A stretch of 64,000 bases of DNA from DATLGB01 sp963724135 (lineage in GTDB: Bacteria > Actinomycetota > Thermoleophilia > Solirubrobacterales > Solirubrobacteraceae), in assembly GCA_963724135.1 (NCBI GenBank), contig CAVRTA010000004.1:930001-994000 (forward strand). The letters run 5' to 3'. The first letter of the stretch is position 1. Each line of letters starts with the position of its first letter. The notes beneath the pieces were generated by a model. That model was not told the DNA's origin. It searched no databases and was given only the letters and a program-made list of their open reading frames with translations. Made by a program: the position numbers and the translations under genes. Positions 17,502-26,758 of the stretch are shown here, in pieces.

Positions 17502-18914
17502 GCCGCCACCTTACGCGGCGCTCCCGCCAGCGCACCGCCGGGGCAGCTCTCGCAGTCGAGCTCGCGCTCCGGGTTGACGATGCCCGCGAGCCCGAGGATG
17601 CCGCCGAGCGCGACGAGGGCGGCGGCGGTCGCGGTCGCGCGGTGGAAGCCGGCGACGGTGATCGCGCCCGAGACGATGATCCCGAGGGCGGCGACGGCGA
17701 CGAGGCCGGCCATGCGCGCGATCGCGTTGTTGACGCCGGAGGCGATCCCCGCGTTGCGCTCGTCGGCGTCGGCGAGGACGGTGGCGGTCAGCGGCGCCAC
17801 GGTCATCGTGAGGCCGAGCGCGAACACCATCACTGCCGGGAAGACCTCGGACAGATACGGCGCCTCCGCGCTCGTACGCAGGTAGAGGAGCAGCCCCGCG
17901 GCGGCGACCAACGGGCCGGCGCCCATGAACAGGCGCGGCCCGAGCCGGTCGGCGAGCGCCCCCATGCGCTTGGAGAGCAGGAACATCACGATCGTGGTCG
18001 GCATCGTGGCCAGCCCGGCCTCGAAGGCGGAGTAGCCCGCGACCTGCTGGAGGAACAGCACGGTGACGAAGATGCTCAGGCTCAGCCCGCCGTACATCGC
18101 CAGGGTCTCGAGGTTGCCGACGGCGAAGTTGCGCCGCGTGAAGAGGCCGAGCGGCAGCATCGGGGCCGGCGAGCGGCGCTCCCAGGCCAGGAACGCCGCC
18201 AGCAGGGCCAGGCCGGCGGCGAGCGGGAGGTAGACCTCGGGCGCACCCCAGCCCGCGTCGGGCTGCCGCGTGAGCGCGTAGACGGGCCCGGCGAGGCCGA
18301 GCGCGCACAGGACGCCGCCGACGACGTCCACATGGCGGTCGCTGCGGGTCGCCGGGCTTCACCGCGCGCGCGACGACCACCAGCGTCGCGATCACGAACG
18401 GGACGTTGACGAAAAAGATCCAGCGCCACGACACCGTGTCGGCGATCACGCCCCCGGCCAGCGGGCCGACGACGAACGCGATTCCGGTCCACGCGGTCCA
18501 CGAGCCGATCGCCGCGCCGCGCTCCGACGGCGGGAAGGCGGCGATGATCACGGCGAGCGCGCTCGGGGTCAGCAGCGCGCCGAAGACCCCCTGCAGCGCG
18601 CGGGCGAGCACGAGCACCGTCACGCTGGGAGCGAGCGCGCACAGCAGGGAGGCGACGCCGAACCCCGCGACCCCGAGCGAGAAGATCCGCCGCTCGCCGA
18701 ACAGGTCGCCGAGCGAGCCGCCGACGAGGATCAGCGCGCCGAGCGTGAGCAGGTAGGCGTTCGACACCCACTGCTGCGCGGCGAGCCCGCCGCCGAGGTC
18801 GTCCTCGATCGCGGGCAGCGCGACCTGCACCACCGTCGCGTCGAGTCCCGCCACGAACGAGCCGAGGATGGCGGCGAGCAGGGCGAGGCGCTTGCGATCC
18901 ACGAGGCCTGGCAC
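17498..18914 (-). CDS. MFS transporter, DHA2 (EmrB/QacA) type, one frameshift
   Basis: About 470 aa with 14 expected transmembrane helices. The N-terminal half from GTG 18914 holds motif-rich sequence (AGLDATVVQVALPAIEDDL, GSLGDLFGERRIFSLG, VVGPLAGGVIADTVSWRWIF). The frame changes near 18340, after AVKPGDPQRPP, and the C-terminal half continues from VDVVGGVLCALGLAGPVYAL to 17498. Proton-driven export of drugs or metabolites is typical of the family. The stop overlaps the start of the enoyl-CoA hydratase. A single missing base would explain the break. Confidence 0.82.
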
Positions 18915-18930
18915 GGTAGGTTGCCCCCCG

Positions 18931-19854
18931 ATGCGCGAGCTGCTGCATCCGCCGGCGCACCGGGGGCCGCTGATCGCGGCGGGCGCGGTGGTGCTGACGG
19001 CCGGCGTCGCGCTCGAGCAGTTGCGCGTGTCGCCGGGCGCCGGGGTCCAGTTCCTGAGCGTGGGGGCGCTGGCGCTCGTGTTGCTGTGGCTCGCGCTCCA
19101 GGAGCGCTACGACGGCGGGCCACCGCACGCCCACGTGACCGTTCTGATCGTCTGCGGACTGCTGGCGGCGGGCGGCGCGCTGCTGCGCCTCGCCGACATC
19201 CTCGTCGACCTCGACGACGGCCTGCCGTCTGGAACGCTTATGTGGGTGGCCGCGGGTGAAACCGTCCTCGCCGCCTACGCGTCGATCCGCCGGCGGTCCG
19301 CTGTGGCGGCGCTGATCGCCGCCCTCGCGTTCGGCGTCGCCGTGCTGGCCGCGTGGGACTGGATCTTCAGCCCCGGGTCGGTCACGCCGTACCGGTGGCT
19401 GCTGCTGCTGCTGGCGTTCGGGTTCGGGCTCGCGTCGCTGCCGCTGCGCGGGACGTCGCTTCGTCACGCCGAGCAGATGGTGAACGCGGCCGGGCTGGCG
19501 ATCCTCGCCATCCCGCTGCTGGCGGTGTTCGAGGCGTTCCTGTTCGACACGCCCGAGCTCCCCGGCTTCTGGGAGCTCGTCGTGCTCGTCGCCGGGTTCT
19601 CGCTGGTCGCCTACGCCGCCGCGGACCGCAGCCCGGGGCCCGCGTACCTAGGCGTCGCCAACCTGGCCGCGTTCGCGATCGTCGTGGGGGAGAGCGGCGA
19701 GCGCACGCTGATCGGCTGGCCGGTCTTCCTGCTCGTCGTCGGCGCCGTGATGCTGGCGCTCGGCCTGCGCCCGCGCGTCCCGCTTCCGCCGGAGCCGCAG
19801 GCCTCCACACGCCCGGACGACCAGCCGGCGACGGTGCGCGTCTTCCGGGACTAG
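18931..19854 (+). CDS. polytopic membrane protein of unknown function
   Basis: A 307-aa protein with about nine hydrophobic segments (for example GPLIAAGAVVLTAGVALEQL and WLLLLLAFGFGLASLPL) and a short charged C-terminal tail. ATG 18931 was chosen because the longer frame overlaps the divergent MFS gene. It contains an internal hydrophilic loop SIRRRS. No family recognised. Confidence 0.7.
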   Translation: MRELLHPPAHRGPLIAAGAVVLTAGVALEQLRVSPGAGVQFLSVGALALVLLWLALQERYDGGPPHAHVTVLIVCGLLAAGGALLRLADILVDLDDGLPSGTLMWVAAGETVLAAYASIRRRSAVAALIAALAFGVAVLAAWDWIFSPGSVTPYRWLLLLLAFGFGLASLPLRGTSLRHAEQMVNAAGLAILAIPLLAVFEAFLFDTPELPGFWELVVLVAGFSLVAYAAADRSPGPAYLGVANLAAFAIVVGESGERTLIGWPVFLLVVGAVMLALGLRPRVPLPPEPQASTRPDDQPATVRVFRD

Positions 19855-19893
19855 GCAGGGGACCCACCTCCGGCGGCCTTTTACCACCTCGAG

Positions 19894-22381
19894 ATGTCCG
19901 CCGACGATGGGCCACCTCCGGCACCCCTGAGGCTCCGCCGCTACCAGGAGCTCGCGCTCGAGGCGTTCGAGCGCGACCGCGCGGCGGGCCGGCACCACAC
20001 GTACGTCGTCGCGCCGCCGGGGAGCGGCAAGACGGTGATGGGGCTCGAGATGGCGCGGCGGCTGGGCGCGCCGGCGGTGGTGCTGTGCCCGACGGCGGCG
20101 ATCCAGGCGCAGTGGTCGGCAGCTGGCGGGCGGTCTGGACCTGACCGTGCTCACCTACCAGGCGCTGTGCCGGACCGACGACCCGGACGGGACGCTGCGC
20201 GCTGCGGCCGAGGCGCGCCTCGGTCCGGGCGCCCCGTCGGAGCGCCGGGAGCGCGAACTGGCGCGCGCGGTCGCCGCGATCAAGGTCGAGATCGCGCGCG
20301 GCGGCGACGCGCGCGGGCTGCTGTCGGCCACCGCGCTCGAGCGCGTCGACGCGCTGCGCGACGCCGGCGTGCGCACCGTGATCCTCGACGAGTGCCACCA
20401 CGTCGTCTCCATGTGGGGATACCTGATCCGGGCGGTCCTCACCGAGCTGAGACAAAAGGGACAGTCCCTTTTGTCTCATGTGATCGGGCTGACGGCGACG
20501 GCTCCTGATGACATGACCGCGGACGAGGCGGCGCTGTACGAGGATCTGCTCGGCCCGGTCGACTTCCACACGCCCACGCCGGCCGTGGTGCGCGAGGGCT
20601 TTTTGGCGCCGTTCCAGGAGCTGGCGTTGTTCACGACGCCGCTGGACTCCGAGCTCGAGTGGCTGGCGGCGCGGCACGAGCGCTTCCGTGAGCTGCTCGA
20701 CCGGCTGATGGAGGTCGGGGACTCGGAGCTGTCGTTCCCGGTCTGGGTGTCGAACCGTATGCGCTATCGCGGCGAGGGCGAAGCGGAGATCCCGTTCGGC
20801 GAGCTGCTGCGGCGGCAGCCGCAGCTGGCGCGGGCCGGCCTGCGCTATCTCGCCTCGGCCGGGCTGCCGCCGCCGCCGGGCGCCCCGCGCGGGGAGGGGT
20901 TCCGCGAGCCGCCGACGATCGACGACTGGATCGTGCTGCTCTCCGACTACGCGATCCGCTGCCTGCGCGGACCCGGCCCGCCCTCCCCCGAGGCGGAGGC
21001 GCGTACCGAGGCGCTGGCCGTCGGGCTCGCCGACCTCGGCTTCGCGCTCACGCGCACGGGGATCCGGCCCGGGCGCACCGACATCGACCGCGTGCTCGTC
21101 AACTCGGCGGCGAAGCCGATCCTCGCCTGCGAGGCGCTCGCCGTCGAGCACGAGACCCGCGGCGACGCGCTGCGCGCGGTCGTGCTGTGCGACTCCGAGC
21201 GCCCGCCGAAGCAGCCCGAGGGCTCGGCGCTGACGCTCGGCGGCGGCGGTCGCGGCCTGCTCGAGACGATCGCCGCCGACGTCCGGCTGGCGCCGCTGCG
21301 CCCGGTGCTGGTGACCGGCGCCGACCCGCGCGAGGAGGTGCGAGCCGCGACGGAGATGCTGCGCGACGGTCGCACGCAGTGCCTGATCGCGACCCGCGCG
21401 CTGCTGGGGGAGGGCTGGGACGCGCCCTTCGTCAACGTGCTGATCGACGCCACGTCGGTCGCCGCTTCGATCTCGACGCGCCAGATGCGCGGTCGCACGC
21501 TGCGCCTCGACCCCGCCGATCCCGGCAAGGTGGCGTCGAACTGGGACCTCGTGTGCGTCGCGCCGGGCCTCGAGCGCGGCAGCGCCGACTACGAGCGCTT
21601 CGTCCGCCGCCACCGGCACCTGCACGCGCCCTGCGAGGACGGCTCGATCGAATCCGGCGTCTCGCACGTGCACCCGGAGCTGAGCGCGTTCGCCCCGCCG
21701 CCGGCCGAGGACTTTCCCGAGCTCAACGCGCTCGCGCGGGCGCGCGCGATGGATCCGGGTGCCGCTCGGGAGCGCTGGCGGATCGGCGAGCCCTACCGCG
21801 CCGAGGAGCTGCCGGCCCTGCTGGTGCGCCGCCGCCGGCGCCGCGCCGGAGAGGCCGAGCCCGCCGCCGTGGCGGTCGGCGAGCTGCGGCCGGCGGGCCG
21901 GCCGCGCTGGTGGCTGTGGCCGTCGGTCAGGCGGCGCCGCTTCCCGGCCGTGCTGCCGCTCCAGCGCGTCGCGCGTGCGGTCGCCGACGCCTACGCGGCG
22001 CTCGGCGAGATCCGGCCGTCGGCAGCCGCGTCGCTGGCCTGGCAGCAGCGCGCCGGCGGGTACGTGCGCTGCCTGCTGCTCGACGGGTCGCCGGAGGAGA
22101 ACGGGCGCTTCGCGGCGGCGCTCGCGGAGGCGATCGAGCCGGCGATCGCGCAGCGCTACGTGATCTCGCGGCCGCTGGGCGCCGTGCCCTACGGGCGTGC
22201 CTGGCACCCGGTGCCCTCCGACCTCGCGCGCAACCGGACGCGTGCCGACGCCTACTCGGCCGCGTGGGCGACGTGGCTCGGGCCGGGGGAGCTGCGCTAC
22301 ACGGTCAGCGACGCGGATGCGCTCGCGCCGGCCGCGACCGGCGGCGACTGGGAGTCCCAGACGCGTCAGCTGTGGGTATGA
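19894..22381 (+). CDS. SF2 DEAD/DEAH-box helicase, one frameshift
   Basis: About 825 aa. Motif I (APPGSGKTVMG, residues 40-50) is in frame 1; after a shift near 20125 the rest is in frame 2. Visible motifs are II (DECHHVV), III (GLTATAPDD) and VI (TRQMRGRTLRLD). The overall plan resembles Type III restriction/UvrB-like helicases. In-frame between LTEL and HVIGLTATAP lies RQKGQSLLS, encoded by the dispersed palindrome at 20448-20478. This insertion falls just before motif III and might affect activity. Substrate unknown; no methylase or nuclease gene is adjacent. Confidence 0.82.
20448..20478. repeat. palindromic repeat element, copy 3 (inside helicase gene)
   Basis: Perfect 15-bp arms (TGAGACAAAAGGGAC and its complement) around a single central A. 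Inserted in frame within the helicase coding sequence immediately before motif III. Core shared with copies at 2734-2764 and 11373-11397. Confidence 0.9.
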
Positions 22382-22724
22382 GGGCCACGTCGAAGAGCTC
22401 GACCGTGTGCCCGCCGGGCGCGTGCGCGTAATGGCGCGGCGCGCCCCAGTGCCGCCGGCGCTCCTCATGCGCGAAGCCGGCCGACTCCAGCGCGGCGAGC
22501 GCAGCGGCCAGGTCGTCGACGCGGACGGCGACGTGGCCCTCGTGCGGGACGACCGGATCGTCCGCCCACAGCAGGTGGATCTGCGTCGGCCCGGCCTCGA
22601 GCCAGACGCTGCGGCCGCGCAGGGACTCCGGCGGCTCGACGGGGGTGAACCCGAGTGCCTGCCAGAAGCTCCGGTGCGCGTCCTCGTCGGCGCGGCGGCA
22701 CTCGAGTGAGACGTGCTGGATCAC
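22305..22724 (-). CDS. VOC-family (glyoxalase/dioxygenase-like) protein
   Basis: A 139-aa single-module VOC protein starting at GTG 22724 (VIQHVSLECRRADEDAH). It shows the paired beta-alpha-beta-beta-beta repeats with putative metal residues in IQHVSLE, GHVAVRVDDLAAALAAL and GGHTVELFDV. Its C-terminal 77 bp overlap the helicase 3' end on the other strand, with no earlier stop. Substrate unknown. Confidence 0.8.
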   Translation of the reverse strand: MIQHVSLECRRADEDAHRSFWQALGFTPVEPPESLRGRSVWLEAGPTQIHLLWADDPVVPHEGHVAVRVDDLAAALAALESAGFAHEERRRHWGAPRHYAHAPGGHTVELFDVALIPTADASGTPSRRRSRPARAHPRR

Positions 22725-22763
22725 CCGCGTAAGGATGGGGCACCGTCGAGCATTGTGTCGGCC

Positions 22764-23606
22764 ATGGGTGTGCGCTTGAAGCCGTTCGGGGTCGCCCTCG
22801 GGCTCCTCGGCAATGTGATGATCGCGATCGCGATGCGCCGGCTGCTGATCTCGGTCAGCTGCGCCGGGATCGACAGCAGCTGTACGGATGACATCGGGAG
22901 CGCCTCGGCGATCCTGCCGATCGGGATCGTGATCGCGACGGTCGCGGTCTTCCTCGGCGGCGGCGCGATCGCCTTCCTCGGGACCTTCTTCGCGATCGGC
23001 ATCGGCGCGCTGCTCGCCGCCGCCGACACCGACGACGGGTTCATCGGCGATTTCGGCGTCATGTTCGGCGGCATCTTCGTGGCCGTCCCGGCCTTCCTGA
23101 TGGTGCTGTACTTCCTGATGGCGCGCACCGGGCGCGCGAAGGCCGTCAAGGCGCAGCACCTCGTGGCGACGGGCGCGCGCGGCGTGGGCACGATCGTCAA
23201 CGTCCGCGACACCGGCGTGACGATCAACGACAACCCGCGCATCGAGATCACCATGCGCATCGAGCCCGAGGACGGCTCGCCGGCCTTCGACGCCAACAAG
23301 ACCGTGACCGTCTCGCGGGTCGCGATCCCGCGCGCGGGCGACCGCTTCCCGGTCTGGTACGACCGCAGCGACCCGACGCAGTGGGCCTACGGGACGGACA
23401 TGGACTCCTCGCAGGCGCCCGCCGAGGTGCAGGCGCTGTTCCAGCGCGCGCAGCAGGCGGCGGCTCCGGCCGCGGCGGCCACAGCGCCGGCGGACAACGT
23501 GGCGAGCGAGCTGGCCAAGCTCAACGACCTGCGCATGAAGGGCGTGCTCTCCGACGAGGAGTTCGAGGCGGCCAAGGCGCGCGTGCTCGGCAGCGGCGGG
23601 CCCTGA
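22764..23606 (+). CDS. membrane protein with C-terminal SHOCT domain
   Basis: A 280-aa protein with four hydrophobic segments in the first half (including LPIGIVIATVAVFLGGGAIAF), a cytoplasmic beta-rich middle (GTIVNVRDTGVTINDNPRIE, a DUF3592-like feature) and a C-terminal SHOCT motif (ASELAKLNDLRMKGVLSDEEF-type helix pair). SHOCT domains are short oligomerisation modules. ATG 22764 avoids overlap with the divergent VOC gene start. Confidence 0.78.
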   Translation: MGVRLKPFGVALGLLGNVMIAIAMRRLLISVSCAGIDSSCTDDIGSASAILPIGIVIATVAVFLGGGAIAFLGTFFAIGIGALLAAADTDDGFIGDFGVMFGGIFVAVPAFLMVLYFLMARTGRAKAVKAQHLVATGARGVGTIVNVRDTGVTINDNPRIEITMRIEPEDGSPAFDANKTVTVSRVAIPRAGDRFPVWYDRSDPTQWAYGTDMDSSQAPAEVQALFQRAQQAAAPAAAATAPADNVASELAKLNDLRMKGVLSDEEFEAAKARVLGSGGP

Positions 23607-23626
23607 GCACGTAGGATCGCGCGTCG

Positions 23627-25514
23627 ATGAGCGGCGCGCGGAAGTTGCTGTGGGAGCCGTCCGAGGAGCTGCTCGCGTCATGCACGATGACGCGCTTCGC
23701 GCGCTGGGTGCGGGAGAGGTCGTTCTCGGATTACGAGGAGCTGTGGGAGTGGTCGGTCGAGGACCTCGAGCGCTTCTGGCGCGCGGTGTGGACGTTCTTC
23801 CGCGTCGAGGCCGATGCCGTGCCGGAGCGCGTGCTCGGGTCGCGCGCGATGCCGGGGACGGAGTGGTTTCCGGGTGTTGAGCTGTCGTACGCGGAGCACG
23901 TCTTCCGGGGCAAGGCGGACTCGGACGTGGCTGTGCAGTTCGCGTCTGAGCGTGGCGGGCTGGCGCAGTGGACGTGGGCAGAGCTGCGTCGCGAAACGGC
24001 GTCGATAAGGGAGGGGCTTCGGGGGTTGGGCGTGGGGCGGGGGGATCGGGTCGTGGCGTACCTGCCGAACGTCCCCCAGACCGTCGCCGCGTTCCTGGCG
24101 GTGTCGTCTCTCGGGGCGGTGTGGTCGTCGTGCTCGCCCGACTTCGGCGCGCGCTCGGTGATCGACCGCTTCGCGCAGATCGAGCCGAAGGTGCTGCTGG
24201 CGACGGACTCCTACGACTACGGCGGCAGGACCTTCGACAAATCCGACGTCGTCGAGCAGCTGAAGGCCGAGCTCGGCGTCGAGCACACGGTGCTGCTGTC
24301 GGACTGGTTCGCGGTGACCGATGCTGCGCTCGAGTTCGAGCGCGTCCCGTTCGATCACCCGCTGTGGGTCCTCTACTCGTCGGGCACGACCGGGCTGCCG
24401 AAGGCGATCGTCCAGGGCCACGGCGGAATCCTGCTCGAGCACCTCAAGAAGATGCACCTGCACCTCAACGCGCAGGAGGGCGACCGCGTCTTCTGGTTCA
24501 CGACGACGGGGTGGATGATGTGGAACTTCCTCGTCGGCGTGCTGCTGACGCCGGCCTCGATCGTCCTCTACGACGGCAACCCCTGCGTATCCGTCTGCCG
24601 ACCGTCTGTGGGACCTCGCCGCGGAGACGGGGATGACGGTCTTCGGGACCGGCGCCGCCTACATCCACGGGTGCATGAAGGCGGGCGTGCGGCCGGGGGA
24701 GGGGCGCGACCTGTCCGCGCTTCATGCCGTGGGCTCGACGGGGTCGCCGCTCTCGCCGGAGGGGTTCGAGTGGGTGTACCGGGAGCTCGGGCCGGTGTGG
24801 CTGTTCTCGACGTCCGGGGGGACGGACGTGTGCACCGCCTTCGTCGGCGGTACGCCGTGGAAGCCGGTGTGGGAGGGGGAGCTGCAGGGCCGCGCGCTGG
24901 GCTGTGACGTGCGCGCCTTCGACGAGGACGGACAACCGGTGATCGACGAGGTGGGCGAGCTCGTCATCACGCAGCCGATGCCCTCGATGCCGCTGTACTT
25001 CTGGGGCGACGAGGATGGTGCGCGCCTGCGGGAGTCCTACTTCGAGATGTACCCGGGCGTCTGGCGCCACGGCGACTGGATCCGCATCACGGACCGCGGC
25101 ACCGCCGTCATCTCCGGCCGCTCGGACTCGACGATCAACCGCGGCGGCGTGCGCATGGGCACGGCCGAGATCTACGCCGCCGCCCTGTCGGTCGACGCGG
25201 TCACCGACGCCCTGGTCGTCGACGTCGACGACTGGATGCCGCTGTTCGTCGTCGTCGACGGCGAACTCGACGACGCCCTGATAGCCGAGATCAGGTCCGC
25301 GATCCGCGAGCAGTGCTCCCCGCGCCACGTGCCCAGCGAGATCATCCCCGTCGACGAGGTCCCGCGCACCCTGAGCGGCAAGGTGCTCGAGATCCCGGTC
25401 AAGAAGATCTTCCAGGGCGGCGACCCGGCCCGCGTCGCCTCCCGCGAGTCGCTCGCCAACCCGGACGCGTTCGACTGGTTCGTCCGGTTCGCGCGCGACC
25501 GCGCTGCCGCCTAG
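23627..25514 (+). CDS. acetoacetate--CoA ligase, one frameshift
   Basis: About 629 aa of the ANL superfamily. The N-terminal part (LLWEPSEELLASCTMTRFARW) is typical of acetoacetyl-CoA synthetases. The AMP-binding P-loop is VLYSSGTTGLPKAIVQGHGG, followed by FWFTTTGWMMWNFLVG. The frame shifts near 24585 (an extra T after GGCAACCCC would explain it) and resumes DRLWDLAAETGMTVFGTG. The C-terminal adenylation motifs (HGDWIRITDRGTAVISGRSD and the catalytic Lys in LSGKVLEIPVKKI) are intact. It activates acetoacetate for lipid, PHB or ketone metabolism. Confidence 0.87.
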
Positions 25515-25578
25515 CGCTGTCCGTGCGCTGACGTGTAGGCACCGAGGGAGGGGAGAGAAGTGTGGCTGTCAGACCTAG

Positions 25579-25731
25579 GACGACCGCGCGCGCGACCGGG
25601 CGAACGCGCGGCGCGGCTACGAGACGCTGCGCTTCACCTGGGAGGACGTCGAGCTCGAGCCCGGCGCGGTCACCGACGACCTGCTGAGCGCGGCGTCGAG
25701 GCGGTCGACGGTGTCGAGCACGAAGTCGTAG
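25579..25731 (+). pseudogene. 3' remnant of a DUF559-type nuclease gene
   Basis: Between the CoA ligase and the convergent M28-like gene, frame 1 reads DRARDRANARRGYETLRFTW then EDVELEPGAVTDDLL. This is the characteristic C-terminus of DUF559/VSR-like endonuclease-fold proteins (charged helix, aromatic-Thr-Leu-Arg strand, Trp). A stop codon precedes it at 25576-25578 and no catalytic N-terminal part is present. I read it as a decayed fragment; it overlaps the 3' end of the gene on the other strand. Confidence 0.5.
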
Positions 25732-26744
25732 GCGGCCTCGAGGGCGGCCTCGTCGACCGCGGCGGCGGTGTCGTGCTCGGTGCGGACGCGCGGCGGGACA
25801 CCCCCGGCGCCGACCGTGCGGACGTACAGCGAAGGGAGGGTGCGGGAGGCCGCGGTCGGCCGATGCGCCGGCAGGCGGGTGCCGGCGTCGCCGCAGGCGG
25901 CGGCGAGCTGCGGATTGTGGGTCGTCCAAACCACCTCGCCCGAGCCGCACGGACCCAGCTCGACGACCACCGTGTCGGCGGCGGCCGGCTTCTCCGACCG
26001 GCGCCAGGCGCGGAACCCGTACGGGAACGCCTCGCCGGCACCCGCCAGCAGGAGCCCGACCGAGAGCCGCGCCGGCGCTCGCGTCGTCAGCTCCTCGTGA
26101 AGGGCCAGAGCCACGGCGACGCCGCCGGCGTCCGACGCGCCCGGCGACCAGTCGCTGAGCACCGAGTCCAGCGCGACGGCGGCCATCGCGAGCAGCACGA
26201 CCGTCGGCACCAGCTGCACGGCCCCGACCCATCCTTCCTCGGTGCCCGTCACGCGCACGGCCGCCAGGGCCGTGACGGCGAGCAGGGACGTGAGCACCAG
26301 GGGCAGGAGCGGGATCCGCCGCACCAGCCTTCGCCAGCGCTCGCGCAACGCGGCGCCGCACCGGGGCGCGTCCGTGTGCGCCACGAGCCAGAGGCGGATC
26401 CCTCGCGGCTCGGGCTCGACCACGACCAGCTGCGTGGCTCGCCGGTAGAACAGCCGCGTCGCCAGCGGGAACCCGAGCAGCTCCAGCCCGAGCGACAGCG
26501 CGATCAGCACACCGCCGAGGCCGATCTCCGGCACCGCCGTCGACGCCAGGGACACGACGACGCCCAGCGCGCCGTGCCAGACGAGCGACCACTGCCACTG
26601 CGGCCGCACCCAGACCGTCTCCACCCACGGCTCGTAGCGGCGCTTGCGCAGGTCGTCGTGCAGCCAGATGGCGGCGCGGCGCTCCGCGTCGGTGCACGCG
26701 CCGCGGGCGCGGAAGGCGGTGAGGGCGTCGACGACGTCGCGCAT
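25617..26744 (-). CDS. membrane-associated M28-like peptidase homologue
   Basis: A 375-aa protein with a hydrophilic start (VVDALTAFRARGACTDAERRA), two hydrophobic hairpins near residues 60-105 and 145-190, and M28-type metal motifs LVAHTDA and DWSPGASDAGGVAVAL. The Glu-Glu motif that follows in active aminopeptidases is changed (LLAGAGEAFPYGF), so activity is uncertain. The final residues overlap the DUF559 remnant. It is divergent from the amidase gene, with a 14-bp gap. Confidence 0.65.
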   Translation of the reverse strand: MRDVVDALTAFRARGACTDAERRAAIWLHDDLRKRRYEPWVETVWVRPQWQWSLVWHGALGVVVSLASTAVPEIGLGGVLIALSLGLELLGFPLATRLFYRRATQLVVVEPEPRGIRLWLVAHTDAPRCGAALRERWRRLVRRIPLLPLVLTSLLAVTALAAVRVTGTEEGWVGAVQLVPTVVLLAMAAVALDSVLSDWSPGASDAGGVAVALALHEELTTRAPARLSVGLLLAGAGEAFPYGFRAWRRSEKPAAADTVVVELGPCGSGEVVWTTHNPQLAAACGDAGTRLPAHRPTAASRTLPSLYVRTVGAGGVPPRVRTEHDTAAAVDEAALEAAYDFVLDTVDRLDAALSRSSVTAPGSSSTSSQVKRSVS

Positions 26745-26758
26745 ATAGGTTCCGCATC

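Noticed and set aside
19382..22468. Long minus-strand open frame of 1028 codons opposite the helicase
   Set aside because: Composition is Arg/Ala/Pro-rich without motifs, while the plus strand encodes recognisable helicase motifs; high-GC shadow.
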